Shown piece by piece: positions 10,840-21,210 of a DNA stretch of 64,000 nt. Within the stretch, counting starts at the first letter, position 1. Each line of letters opens with the position of its first letter. The notes under the pieces were generated by a model that worked only from the letters and a program-made list of their open reading frames with translations, did not search any database and was not told the origin of the DNA. Origin of the DNA: Atrichornis clamosus (lineage: Eukaryota; Chordata; Aves; Passeriformes; Menuridae). The translations under genes and the position numbers were made by a program. Location: the NCBI GenBank assembly GCA_013400975.1, contig WBMZ01011712.1:1-64000 (forward strand). The letters are read 5' to 3'.

Positions 10840-11620
10840 CTGGGGGACAAGGGACAGGGAGAAAAGTTGGCACAACTCAGGAATTCCGTATTTGTTATCA
10901 TCCCTTGAAATACCCCACGACTGTTTCACACCCACAGGAAAAGTTTGGGGGGGTTAAAGGACAAAGGAGATCTAAAAACATCAATAAAAGTGGAGACTTT
11001 TCACAGAACCCTAAAATAGTTTGGCTTGGGAGGGATCTTAGAGATGATAATAAATGGAACGCAAAGGCTGCAGTGCAGGTTCATCACTGAGCACGTCCTG
11101 ATCTCTTCCCCGTGTCCACTGGACAGAGCTCACACTCATTTCTTTGCTCCAAGTCATTCTTCATTTGCTAATTCTTCAAAACCTCAATGTAAGACCTTTT
11201 ATTTCCAACTGAAGTGCCCCCAAAGGAGTTTGCTTAAGTTCAGCCACAAGGAGTGAAAATGATCTTAAGTTTCTCCTGTATTTAGAACTTTCCAAGTCAA
11301 CAAAATGGGCAAGTTCTGAGTTTTCCACCAGGTTTCCAACTATGGAAACCAAGAGCAATTTGGCCTCAATTTTTACTGGAGGGGATCTGAAATTCCTCCG
11401 TGTTACACTAATTATATTTTGTTATAAAATTCATTTTTAACTCCACAACTACATCACTGGTGAACTTCTTTTGTAATTGTTCTGCTGGATGGTGGAAGGA
11501 GTGGGATCCTCTTTATTCCAATGTCTCCAGAGCATGGATTTTGTGAGGAGCAGCACAGCAAAAGTGGTTGGGTCACCCACCCTGCTCTCATTGCACGGCT
11601 GAGATGGGATAAAAACTTAC
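10840..11620 (-). other. RSRC1: RSRC1 last intron, 781 bp
   Basis: Bounded by a GTAAGT donor (11620-11615) and a polypyrimidine acceptor ending CCCCCAG (beside 10840). It contains one eroded CR1 tail (11002-11048) and is otherwise unique. Confidence 0.9.
11002..11048 (-). mobile_element. CR1 3' tail remnant
   Basis: ACAGAACCCTAAAATAGTTT then GGAGGGATCTTAGAGATGAT is a worn antisense CR1 terminus inside the last RSRC1 intron. Confidence 0.65.
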
Positions 11621-11767
11621 ATTTGGATGTGCCAAGGAATTATCATCCTGGTATTTGATGGCAGTGGGAATGTTGGCAGGTGGAGGCTCTTTTTCAGGAG
11701 CAGAAGCCTCAGTGGTTCCTGCTCCCACATTTACAGGCTCATGCTGGAGTTCAGGAGGTTCTGTTGA
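11621..11767 (-). CDS. RSRC1: RSRC1 penultimate coding exon
   Basis: 147 nt (49 codons, phase 0 to 0) between a TTTCTTTTTAG acceptor and a GTAAGT donor. It begins STEPPELQHEPVNVG, a Pro/Glu/Ala-rich linker that differs from what I recall of mammalian RSRC1, and ends PTAIKYQDDNSLAHPN, which is strongly conserved. The exon is symmetric, so skipping would remove 49 residues without a frameshift. It joins in frame to the terminal exon (NSLAHPN-LFIEK), as in known RSRC1 proteins. Confidence 0.95.
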
Positions 11768-12663
11768 CTAAAAAGAAACAAAGATATAAAATTTGAGTGT
11801 TTTATCCTCAAAATTCCCATGTGGCAATATCCTAACTAAGCACTTGGCTGTGTTCCCACGTGCCCATGAAAGGACCCTCATGGAAATACTTCTCAGCATC
11901 CTCAGCAGGACACACTGGACATGGACAAAGGTCCAGGCTAAGGATATGAAGTGGGAAAAAAAAAAGGTATTGCCTGAGGCAAGGAGAGAGCTTGAAAAAC
12001 TGGGATTTGGGCTCACGTTCTGAAGAAGCTGCATCAACTTCTTGGAGACTTCTGGAAAGGCAAGAAAATGCACATTCCTGGGGAAACAAGCAGGGATAAC
12101 TCCAAACACCTCACTGCCAGGTGGGAAAACGAACCAAGCCTTGGCTTGCACACATCCAAAGCCAGCAGTGTCCCAGTTCCCTGGAACACCTGGAGGTGAA
12201 TTCTGGAATCTGGATGTGCCCTGTTGGCCTTCTGGAAAGCTGACTGCAAACCAAGCTGGTTCTTTGCAGGGAATAAATAAAGCCTGGCTTTAGTTAAGCA
12301 GCATTAAAAATATCTCTCCTTTAATTACAAAGTAAATGTCTGATTGCTTTGGGATTTTAATTCTTCCGCTTTTCCTGAAAACAAAAATCTTCAACTGATT
12401 TCATTAAATTCTGACACATTGATTTATTCCCTGAGCCCACCCTGAGACCACTGGGGAGCCCCTGGTGGGATCTGAGGTGGATTAAAGGTGGATTAAAGGT
12501 GGATTGAAGGTGGATTTACGGTTGTCCACATTGATGTTCTTTCATCAGTGGAAAATGCCTCAATAGCGAAGCTTCCTCCTGGTTCTGAGAGGAAAATGCA
12601 GCAAGAAAGGAGTGAAAATGTACCTTTGGGAATGCAAATACACCTTTGGGAATGCCAATGTAC
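11768..12663 (-). other. RSRC1: RSRC1 intron, 896 bp
   Basis: The donor is GTACAT at 12663-12658, a weak site, inside a run of 20-nt repeats. The acceptor is TTTTTAG beside 11768. An 11-bp tandem array lies at 12476-12519. No CR1 was seen. Confidence 0.9.
12476..12519. repeat. 11-bp tandem repeat, 4 copies
   Basis: Four units GGTGGATTAAA, GGTGGATTAAA, GGTGGATTGAA and GGTGGATTTAC start at 12476, 12487, 12498 and 12509. They lie in the intron about 150 bp downstream of the 107-nt exon's donor. Confidence 0.9.
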
Positions 12664-12669
12664 CTTTTT
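12618..12669 (-). repeat. RSRC1: 20-nt reiterated splice-donor repeat
   Basis: Read on the minus strand, the exon end AAAAAG is followed by GTACATTGGCATTCCCAAAG, then GTGTATTTGCATTCCCAAAG, then GTACATTTTC. Each unit recreates an AAAG/GT donor-like junction, giving three candidate 5' splice sites 20 nt apart. Only the first keeps the conserved RSRC1 frame. Confidence 0.85.
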
Positions 12670-12770
12670 GACCTCTTTGCTGGACCTGAAGGCCTGCGGG
12701 ACAAAGGCGTCGCTTTCGATGGCTTCGATTTCCTTCACTCGCCTCACTTGGTCAACGAGGGTGGCCTGGT
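12664..12770 (-). CDS. RSRC1: RSRC1 coding exon, 107 nt
   Basis: After a CCCTCTGCAG acceptor the minus strand completes an Asp codon and reads [10 protein letters not shown], then [17 protein letters not shown], then RSSKEVKK. This is the conserved RSRC1 segment after the charged coiled-coil. It is phase 1 in and phase 0 out, and joins both neighbours in frame. The donor AAAAAG/GTACAT is the weakest of the five exons and sits in a tandem repeat that duplicates donor-like sequence. The segment belongs to the part of RSRC1 outside the RS domain; no catalytic residues are expected. Confidence 0.95.
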
Positions 12771-13007
12771 CTGCAGAGGGAAGGGGATGGCAGGGAGCAG
12801 TGAAATCCTGGGATCCAGCCCTGTCCCAGCCCTGCCTTCAGGAGATTTTGGAACATACCAGGAAAAACCGACCGTGTGATGCAGCCCCAAATCCTTAATT
12901 ACAAGGGAAAACTCTGAGTGAAAATAACAGCAGTGAGCTGGCCATTCCTGGGATCATTCCAAATGCTGACCTAAGGATTTGCCAGAGATGTCCTTGAGGG
13001 ATTACTG

Positions 13008-13355
13008 GGGAAGAGAAGGCTCCAGGGAGAACTCAGAGCCCCTACCAGTGCCTAAGGGGGCTCCAGAAGAGGGAGAGGGACTTGGGACAAGGGATGGAGG
13101 GACAGGACACAGGGAATGGCTTCCCACTGCCAGAGGGCAGGGATAGATGGGATATTGGGAAGGAATTCCTCCCTGGGAGGGTGGGGATGCCCTGGCACAG
13201 GGTGCCCAGAGCAGCTGTGGCTGCCCTTGGATCCCTGGAAGTGTCCAAGGCCAGGCTGGACGGGGCTTGGAGCAGCCTGGGATAGTGGGAGGTCCCTGCC
13301 TGTGGAAATGGATGGGCTTGGAGCTCCCTTCCCATCCAAACCATTCCATGATTCT
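13008..13355 (+). mobile_element. CR1 3' end fragment
   Basis: Sense CR1 from GAGAAGGCTCCAGGGAGAAC through GGATCCCTGGAAGTGTCC to a tail CCAAACCATTCCATGATTCT. It is well preserved and 5'-truncated, and lies antisense to RSRC1. Confidence 0.95.
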
Positions 13356-15339
13356 CAGATGACAAGAGCTGCACTACAGCAAAGCCCGTAAGTACAACTT
13401 TAAGCCTGATGTTTTTTGGATTTAGAAGGAAAAAAAAAAATTGCTACATTAAAGCTTGCGTTTGAAAGTTCTGCTGCCTTGGTGCTGAAATCTTCTCCTT
13501 CAAATCAGATTCCTAAGGATTTTTTGGATAAATCAAATACCCCAGTGCCCTGGTGCAGAGAGGGAATCATAATTCATTGAGGTTTTGGATATACCTGGTG
13601 TGAGGGTAAATAAAGGGACTGTGCATGGACCCTGATCAAAGGCAGGGGTCAGAGAAGCAGTGAAGGGAGATTTCAAATCAGCCCAGCTCTGATCCCACAA
13701 CATCCCAGCCAGCGCCAGCATTCCATATGGATGCTGCACAAACTGAGGGGAATGACAAACCAGGAAAGGGGCAAAAATCAGTAAATGCTGGCAGTGACAT
13801 CAGTGACATTAAGGGGGGAAGATGGGCTGGAGGAAGCAGAGCCCATTAGTGCAGGGGAGTTTTGACAAACACATTACTGGGGGCTGGAACGACTTCCAGC
13901 TGGTGTTTGTCAGCTGCCAGTAGGAAGGATATGTATTCCATAGGAAAATCAAAAATAATGGAGTCAGAAAGCTAAGAGGCTACAGACCAAAAAAAATCAA
14001 TACTAACTCAGTGCACGGCGAGTCTTTTTAGCCTGTTAGGGGGGGAAGAAAGGAACTAAATCTTGGATTAGGGCTATTCCTTTATAAAAAGGTGATTCCA
14101 GCAGCAGGCACCATTTGTATCCCTGTCACCAGAGCACCGTGGCGGGGGGGGACCTTTCCCAGTTTAACTGGGAATATCATCCTTCAGAGATAATTCACTA
14201 TTTCACCCTTCTCTATTTCCATCTCCTTCTATCCTCCCAGATATATAAACACACACACACACCTTTGATAGCTGCTAAATCCATATGGAATTAGGCTGGA
14301 TCAGCAGTAAATTGAAATGTCACTTTGGAACTAAAATCTGCAGGAATTCTTTCGATGCCACCCAAAAATACCACACACACAATCATCAGAAACACCAGAG
14401 AATCAGAGAAAATAAAAAGAACTAGAGAATTCTATGACTACAAACCAGATAAAAGAAAAAGTGACTTCCCTGCAAGCTCTGCCTAAAATATTCCCATTTC
14501 TCTCCTTATTTTTATAGACAAAATTTAGCCCACTAAGAGTTTTAAAATCAATGAAACAGAAGCATTAAATGACCAATAATATCCTGTGAATCATCCATTA
14601 CATAAAAATGTATTTTAAATATTTCTTGGATAATCTTTAGGTGTTAATTATTATGGATTCGTTGCTTATCCTTAATCCTGACCATGAACATGAACTTAAG
14701 GAGTTTTCTTTAGGTCTAAAGAAACAAAGCAACAACATAATAAACCCCAAATATTCCTCAAATCCGTCTGTTCCTATTTTACTAATTAGATTTAAATGGG
14801 TTAATTTATTTTAAAATGTAACACATTTTACATAAAATGCTTTGAAATCCAGGAAAAAAAAGCTGCTATTTTTTCCTGCTCTTTTGTTTATGACTTGAGG
14901 ATTAAAAGAAGGAAACACCCGCAGATCCCAGACTAAACAAACAACGACAGCAGAAAATATTTCCCCTTTGATCCCATTTTATTTGGGGTTATTGGAAGTG
15001 ATATTTTTATCCAACTGCCTGATAGAACTGTGTTTTGCAACAGAACTGTGTTTTCACACACCCCGGGATTTTTAACTGATCCCAGTTTTAAGCTGCACAA
15101 ACCGACAAATTGAGGAAAAAATGAAGTTTTCCCCGGACAATTTGCAGTGGAACCAACAAAAAACTCCCTGGCTGTGGGAGACCCTGGATTCTGCACTGGG
15201 ATATTTGTACTAAACAGAGGGGAAGCACTGGGAAAAGGAGGAAAAACCCAGCAGGACGGGTGGGATTCACTGGGGTTGTCACCTCTAGTTTTTCCCAAAC
15301 TTGGGGCTCTGGTTTTTAGGGAGTTTTTCCGCCTCAGAT

Positions 15340-15900
15340 CTTTCTGTGTGCAGATGATCAGGCGTCCCGACCCGGAGCCTGCGCTATCCCAGAGTCCCGG
15401 TCCAAGTGCTGATATTCCAAGGACACCGGGAGCTGCCTGGAGCCTCAGAGGCCGCTCCAGAGGTGACACCTCGGGACAGCCGGAGCAAAACCCGGCGCAA
15501 ATCCGCCCAGAAAGGCTCCATTCCCACCAGCTCCCAACGCAACATTCCCGGCACTCCCAGGGCCTTCTCCTGCTGCCCGGCTGGAGGCCGCAGTCCCCCC
15601 AGGGCTGGCGGGGGGATATCCTGGGATACCCAGCAGCCGATCCCGCTTCCCGGCCGGCTCGGCCGCCGTTAGAGGGAGGCACCTCCACACTCAAGGAGCG
15701 CCCCTGGCCCAGCCAGCGGAGCCGAGCGGAGCATCCCTGCCTGGACCCCTTCCCGGGGCATCCCGGCTCTCGGGATCAGCCGCCAGCCCTCCTCATCCCT
15801 GCCACAACTCGAGTCAGGATAAGACTTCCCGATCCCGCTGCTGCTTCCCGATCCCTGAGCAGCGGCAGAGCGCCGCTCCGACACTTGGCCACACTCTTTC
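15340..15900. promoter_or_regulatory. Intronic CpG island
   Basis: I count about 40 CpG dinucleotides in the roughly 540 bp from 15361, in sequence far more GC-rich than its AT-rich flanks. It is about 9.3 kb upstream, in RSRC1 orientation, of the next exon's donor side and matches no exon. Overlapping open frames on both strands (302 codons plus, 253 codons minus) are a by-product of the GC content. It may be an orphan CpG island marking an alternative or non-coding RNA promoter, or an enhancer. Confidence 0.6.
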
Positions 15901-16225
15901 CCAGCTGTTGGGATTTCCCAGGAAAGAACTTTTCCCAGCCCAAGTCACAGGAACAGCAAGGAGCAGCCGTGGGCAGAGGAAGCTTTGCCTGCTCGTTTGT
16001 GTTCTTCCAACCTCATTGCAAGCACTTTAAAAATACAATTAAAGCATTAAAGTAGTGAGTTGGGAGTACTCCAGCACTTCCTTACTCCAGGGAGGACACA
16101 GGATTTACAGTGAAGTTGGAAAAATACAAATTAACAGGAGAAACTTTGTCCAGGCTTGTTTGAAAAATCCGGTGAAAGTGAGGTTATTAAGATATATTAA
16201 AGATAGCATTTTGTGAGTCCTGTGG

Positions 16226-16530
16226 TACTTACTACAGAGAGTACTACAGAGAGTACCACACTACTCTAACTTTGCTATTTAATACCTTATAGTGATAACA
16301 ACCTTGTTTTTATAGGATTTTAAAACAAATCCGGACACTAACAGCTTTTCCCTTAACAACCTGGGAGCATTAGGTTTGAAAACAGGAGAAAACAGGAGAA
16401 AACAGGAGGGGAAAGTTCAGCAACTGAGCTCTAAATTTAAAAACATTTAGTTTAAGAACACACAGTTTAAGAACATTTAGATTTAAGAACACTGAATTAA
16501 GACCATTAAATTTAAGAACACTAAATTTCT
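16226..16530. repeat. Cluster of short tandem arrays
   Basis: Three arrays lie close together: TACTACAGAGAG repeated at about 16228-16258, AAACAGGAGA three times at about 16380-16408, and a degenerate TTTAAGAACA array at about 16450-16525. All are low-copy and intronic. Confidence 0.6.
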
Positions 16531-16894
16531 GCTGGAGCTTCGCACATCCTCTGTGCAGGCTGCCTTCATCACCACACTCCTCACACCCCTGCTTGCTCCT
16601 ACATCCCCATTTTTGGGGTATTTTTGAAAATATCCTGGGAAAGAGCCCAACTCAGCCACTGGAGGGGTGGGAAGAGCCCTGGCACAGGAAATTTTGCTGG
16701 CTGTGTGGCCACACCACCTTTGTCACCGGAGCCCCACCGTGCTTTTTCCTGGGCACACAAAAGCCAGGGCTGTAATTCAATGCTCAATTTACCCTTGTCT
16801 CAGTGGAGATTTTTCCCTGCTAATTGATAGAAATTAAGCCATTAATCAAGGCACCAGCCATCATTCAACCCGGGGAAGATGAATCCAAACTTTC

Positions 16895-17110
16895 ATCATA
16901 ACCACCTTCCCCATTTTAGTGTTCATTAGCATTAATTTTTAATGCAATTATGCTCTTCTTTTACGCTGAGCTCATAAATTACTGCTCTTTTGTTGCTCGC
17001 TGGCCTTGTAAAATCCAAGGTAATGCTTTGTGCTCTGATCTTAAAGGCAATTACTGGCTGCTTCTGTCTTTTCCATATCTCCATCCCAAATAACCTCTGT
17101 ATTGGAGGTA
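16895..17110. promoter_or_regulatory. Conserved-element-like block
   Basis: Repeat-free sequence with balanced composition and clustered homeodomain-type cores (CATTAGCATTAATTTTTAAT, GCAATTATG, CATAAATTAC). It has the texture of vertebrate conserved non-coding elements, but conservation was not measured. Confidence 0.3.
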
Positions 17111-18043
17111 CAAACTCCCCAGTGTGGATCCCACACGGATCAGAGCAATTTGTCCACGTTAAACCCACACGCTGATACAGGCAGAGAAAGAATCCCTGCT
17201 TTTGGTCACACCCTGCTGGATCCCAGGATCCAACAGCAGAGAAATGACAGGAAAATGGGACTGTGCATTGGATACAGGGAGAAAACGGGTGTATTGTAGT
17301 GGAAATAAGCTGCACTCGGCCTGTGGGTGAGCACACTGAAAACGTGCAGGACAGCAGGGCTGGAACTTGGAGGCTTTCCAGCTTTTCCATGGATCACTTT
17401 GTGTTTACACTTCAGAAAGTGCTGCTGGCACGTGCCCAGAGCTGATCTTTTCCTCCTTGCCTGTTACAGTGTGTGGTAACACCCGCGGAGCCCTTCCAAG
17501 GGATCCTGAGCTCCATGGGATCCGTGCTCACACACGGTGCCCCGCGTCAGGAACTTCCAGCCTTTCATTCCCAGTCCATGCATTGATCCTCAGAAGCTCA
17601 TCAGAGGAAAGGCACAGCAGCTACAACCACCTCTGGCTGCCCTCAAACATCTTGGAGTGCTTACAGGGAAAATGAAATGTAAATTAGGAAACTGTTGTTT
17701 GGTTATTTTTCTGTTTCTTTCCCGGGCCGGGCCTTTTGCTGGGATACGAAACAATGTCACTCACTCCAGCTCAGCATCTGCCCGGCACCAATAAAATAGC
17801 ATCCACCCCTAAATTCCCATTTTATCTAGGCCTTAGCCAGCCTGAATTAGACAATTTCTGGTGAAGTCTCATGCTCACCCCCCAGATTCACTCCGGGCCC
17901 CTGGATTAACACGGCTCTGGAAGTACCGGTGTGGTGTTCACACGGCCCACAGCCACTGCCTTTCAGGTGGCTCAGGAGAGGATGGAAAACCAGATTTTTT
18001 TACTTGCCAAGAGGTGACTCCTGTCCCTTGCACTGCCCACTTG

Positions 18044-18358
18044 TTCCATACATCCCTGTTTATTCCCCCATACCCCCTGTTTATTTCCCTATACATCCCT
18101 GTTTATCTTCCTATATATCCCTGTTTATTTCCTCATGCCCCATTGTTTATTTCCCTATACATCCCTGTTTATTTTCCCTATACATCCCTGTTTACTTCCC
18201 CATACATCCCTGTTTATTTTCCCAATATCCTGTTTATTTTTCCCCATACATCCCTGTTTATTTTCCCAATATCCTGTTTATTTTTCCCCATACATCCCTG
18301 TTTATTTTCCCTATACACCCCTCTTTACTTCCCCATACACCCCTGTTTCTTTTCCCTC
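18044..18358. repeat. 22-bp minisatellite, about 14 units
   Basis: Fourteen units of the type CCATACATCCCTGTTTATTT with spacing 19-25 bp. A 44-bp higher-order pair, in which CCCAATATCCTG alternates with CCCCATACATCCCTG, is repeated at about 18216-18303. The array is pyrimidine-biased on the plus strand. Open frames through it are fortuitous. Confidence 0.92.
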
Positions 18359-18734
18359 CAGAACCAGCTTTTCAATCCGTAGCTATAAATTTGTGTTCCC
18401 AATGACTGAAGTCAGATAACTAATTCCATGATGGCTTTACAATCCCATTACCTTAAGTGACTTATCCTTTAGCACAAATAAATGCCATGGAGATGACAGT
18501 AAAACACAGCATCCATGAAGGACAGAAACCAGCCTTGTTTCTCTGCCTTGAAATTTGAAGACAATCTCTCAAGACTTTTAATTTGGAGAAAAAATCATAA
18601 ATTTCCCTGTTAAGGAGACCATAAATTTCTCTGTTCCACTTGCAGAGGGGTAAAACTTTAATGACATCAGCTGTAATTGCTAAAATAAAATCACTCAAAT
18701 ACCAGCTTCAAAAATATTTTCGTATTTATCTGAG

Positions 18735-19138
18735 ATTCATGGAATGGTTTGGGTTGGAAGGACCTTAAAGCCCATCCAGTTCCACAGGCAGGGACACCTC
18801 CCACTATCCCAGGCTGCTCCAAGCCCCGTCCAACCTGACCTTGGACACTTCCAGGGATCCAGGGGCAGCCACAGCTTCTCTGGGCAACCTGTGCCAGGGC
18901 CTCCCTCCCTCACAGGGAAGAATTCCTTCCCAACATCCCATCTATCCCTGCCCTCGGGCAGTGGGCAGCCATTCCCTGTGTCCTGTCCCTCCATCCCTTG
19001 TCCCAAGTCCCTCTCCAGCTCTCCTGGAGCCCCTTTAGGCCCTGGAAGGGGCTCTGAGCTCTCCCTGGAGCTTCCCTTCTCCAGGTGAACATTCCCAGCT
19101 CTCCCAGCCTGGCTCCAGAGCAGAGGGGCTCCAGCATC
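18735..19138 (-). mobile_element. CR1 3' end fragment, about 400 bp
   Basis: Tail ATTCATGGAATGGTTTGGGT, then the full conserved 3' block through CCCTTCTCCAGGTGAACATT and the CAGAGGGGCTCC segment. It is well preserved and sense relative to RSRC1. Confidence 0.95.
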
Positions 19139-20108
19139 ACCAAGACATTGGGACTGGGGGCTTTTCAGGGAAAGCAGGGAAGCAAAAGAGGGAAGTACGG
19201 AACACAAAGGGACAGGAGATGATGGGCAGGCACAAAGCAGGCTAAAATTTAAGGAATACATTTAAAAGTGATTATTAATTACAGTAGCTTTAATAAAAAG
19301 CCTGGAATTAATTCCTCCCACAGCCATTATCCATGGGGGGCCATCGATCCCTGTTCCGATTCCCTTTCCCTTAGCTCTGCTGCGGAGGAACACGGACACA
19401 GAGTGTGGCAAAGACCCCAAATTCCTGTTATCCTTCCAATTTTCATTAGCACAATGTGGCTGCTCTTCTTAATAAGCTGCACTCTGCCACTGCACCAAAA
19501 CTTGGCATTTTTCTCTTCTCCTTGATTTGCTCCTGCTCCCTTTTAATTCCAAACCATCAATATAAAGATTAAACAGAGATAAAAGAAGATCACAGTGTGT
19601 GCCAGATGCTGGAACACCCTCCTGGGACTGGCAGCACAACACCAGGTGTTGGTGTCAGCCTAATGAAGTGACACTGGCACACGAGGGACACCCAGGGCGG
19701 GGCTCCAGACCTGCCATTATCGAGGCAAAACGGGGAATATTGGGAATTACAGCCCTGCTAAGGCAGGGAAAAATAATCCGTGTGTTTATACGGAATGTAT
19801 TATCTGTAGGCAAGAATTTGGGGGTTAAACAGATTGAGTTTGGTCTCTGCCACCACAATGAAGTTCAAGAAAATTTACTGAAGACAAATGATGACCTCAG
19901 GCAGTAAGTGATGAACTTAAGGGCATCCCAGCACAGGCCTGAGTAAAGCACTTTAACTTATTACAGCTGCACAGCCTGACCTCATCCCAGCAAATCTTCC
20001 CATGGCACATCCAGCCCGTGCACTTCATACCCATTACAGCCGGGGAAAGTCTCTTCACCCTCACTACAGGAAGTGGGAAGGGAAATCAGTGCTTTGGGGT
20101 GTCCTGGG

Positions 20109-20170
20109 CAGGGCCAGGGGCTGGACTCCATCATCCTGGGGGATCCCTTCCAGCTCAGGATGTGCTGTGG
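20109..20170 (+). mobile_element. CR1 3' tail remnant
   Basis: CTGGACTCCATCATCCTGGG followed by ATCCCTTCCAGCTCAGGATG matches a diverged CR1 sense tail of a different subtype from most copies here. Confidence 0.55.
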
Positions 20171-20366
20171 TTGTCATGGATAGGCTCCTTCATGTGAGAG
20201 CTCCTGGCCCATAGGTTCAGGATGAGGATAAAAAATAAAATTTATAGTTTAGGATAGAAAAAGAAAAATTTTTATAATTCAGGGTTTATAATTAAGGGAT
20301 CTTCTAAGAGTTGAGTCCTCCAGGTTTTCTTGTCTAACCCTGCTTCTGTGACCCCCCATCACTCGA

Positions 20367-20641
20367 AATCATGGAATCACAGAATCATGGAATGTTTTAG
20401 GTTGAAGAGACCTTAAAGCCCATCCAGTGCCACCCCCTGCCATGGGCAGGGACACCTCCCACTATCCCAGGCTGCTCCAAGCCCCGTCCAGCCTGGCCTT
20501 GGGCACTTCCAGGGATGGGGCAGCCACAGCTTCCCTGGGCACCCTGTGCCAGGGCCTCCCCACCCTCACAGGGAGGAATTTTTTCCAATATCCCATCTAA
20601 CCCTGCCCTCTGGCAGTGGGAAGCCATTCCCCTTGTCCTGG
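20367..20641 (-). mobile_element. CR1 3' end fragment
   Basis: A tail with three ATCATGGA-type units, then GACCTTAAAGCCCATCCAGT and the conserved 3' block to GGGAAGCCATTCCCCTTGTC. 5'-truncated. Confidence 0.94.
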
Positions 20642-21070
20642 AACACTTAATTAAACCTTCCCCACTTTTCCTCTCCCACCCCTCCTGGCAGCCCCTCCCC
20701 AGTGCCCTCCCTGTGCAGTTCTGAGTTCAGAAAATAGTTGAGAAAACGTTGGGATTCTTCCCAAAATTATCAAAATGCCTCCTTAAGTACATGCAAGTTA
20801 TTTTTATTTTAAAATATTTTAAACTAGATTTCCATACCTGATACAAAACAAAAGGATAAGACCAGCTGCTGTGTGCACATTTGTGTTAATTTAATTAAAT
20901 CATATGCATGAAATATTTTGTTTTAAAAGTCCACTTAGGCTACAGCAATAATATCAGTTATGGAAAACACAATTTCCCTACTCTGATTTAAATCCTTTTT
21001 AATCCACGTGCTCCAACATGGCATTCCCAGCCAGGAGTGCTGCAAGAGTACAAACCCATCTCCTTATGCT

Positions 21071-21210
21071 ACATCCCTGGAATTGTTCAAGGTTGGACAG
21101 GGCTTGGAGCACCCTGGGATAGTGGAAGGTGTCCCTGCCCACGGCAGGGGGTGGGGCTGGATGGGCTTCAAGGTCCTTCCAACCCAATCCAGTCTGGAAT
21201 TCTGCGTTTC
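21071..21210 (+). mobile_element. CR1 3' end fragment
   Basis: Only the last 140 bp of a sense CR1: GGTTGGACAGGGCTTGGAGC to CCTTCCAACCCAATCCAGTC. The truncation point is unlike that of its neighbours. Confidence 0.9.

Noticed and set aside
15147..16055. 302-codon open frame on the plus strand, the longest in the window, overlapped by a 253-codon frame on the minus strand.
   Set aside because: It coincides with the CpG island where stop codons are rare. It is Pro/Ser/Arg-rich without any domain, and both strands are equally open. No start context or splice structure supports it.
17861..18382. 173-codon open frame rich in Tyr, Pro, Phe and Ile, resembling a membrane protein.
   Set aside because: It reads through the 22-bp minisatellite; the apparent repeats in the protein are the DNA units.
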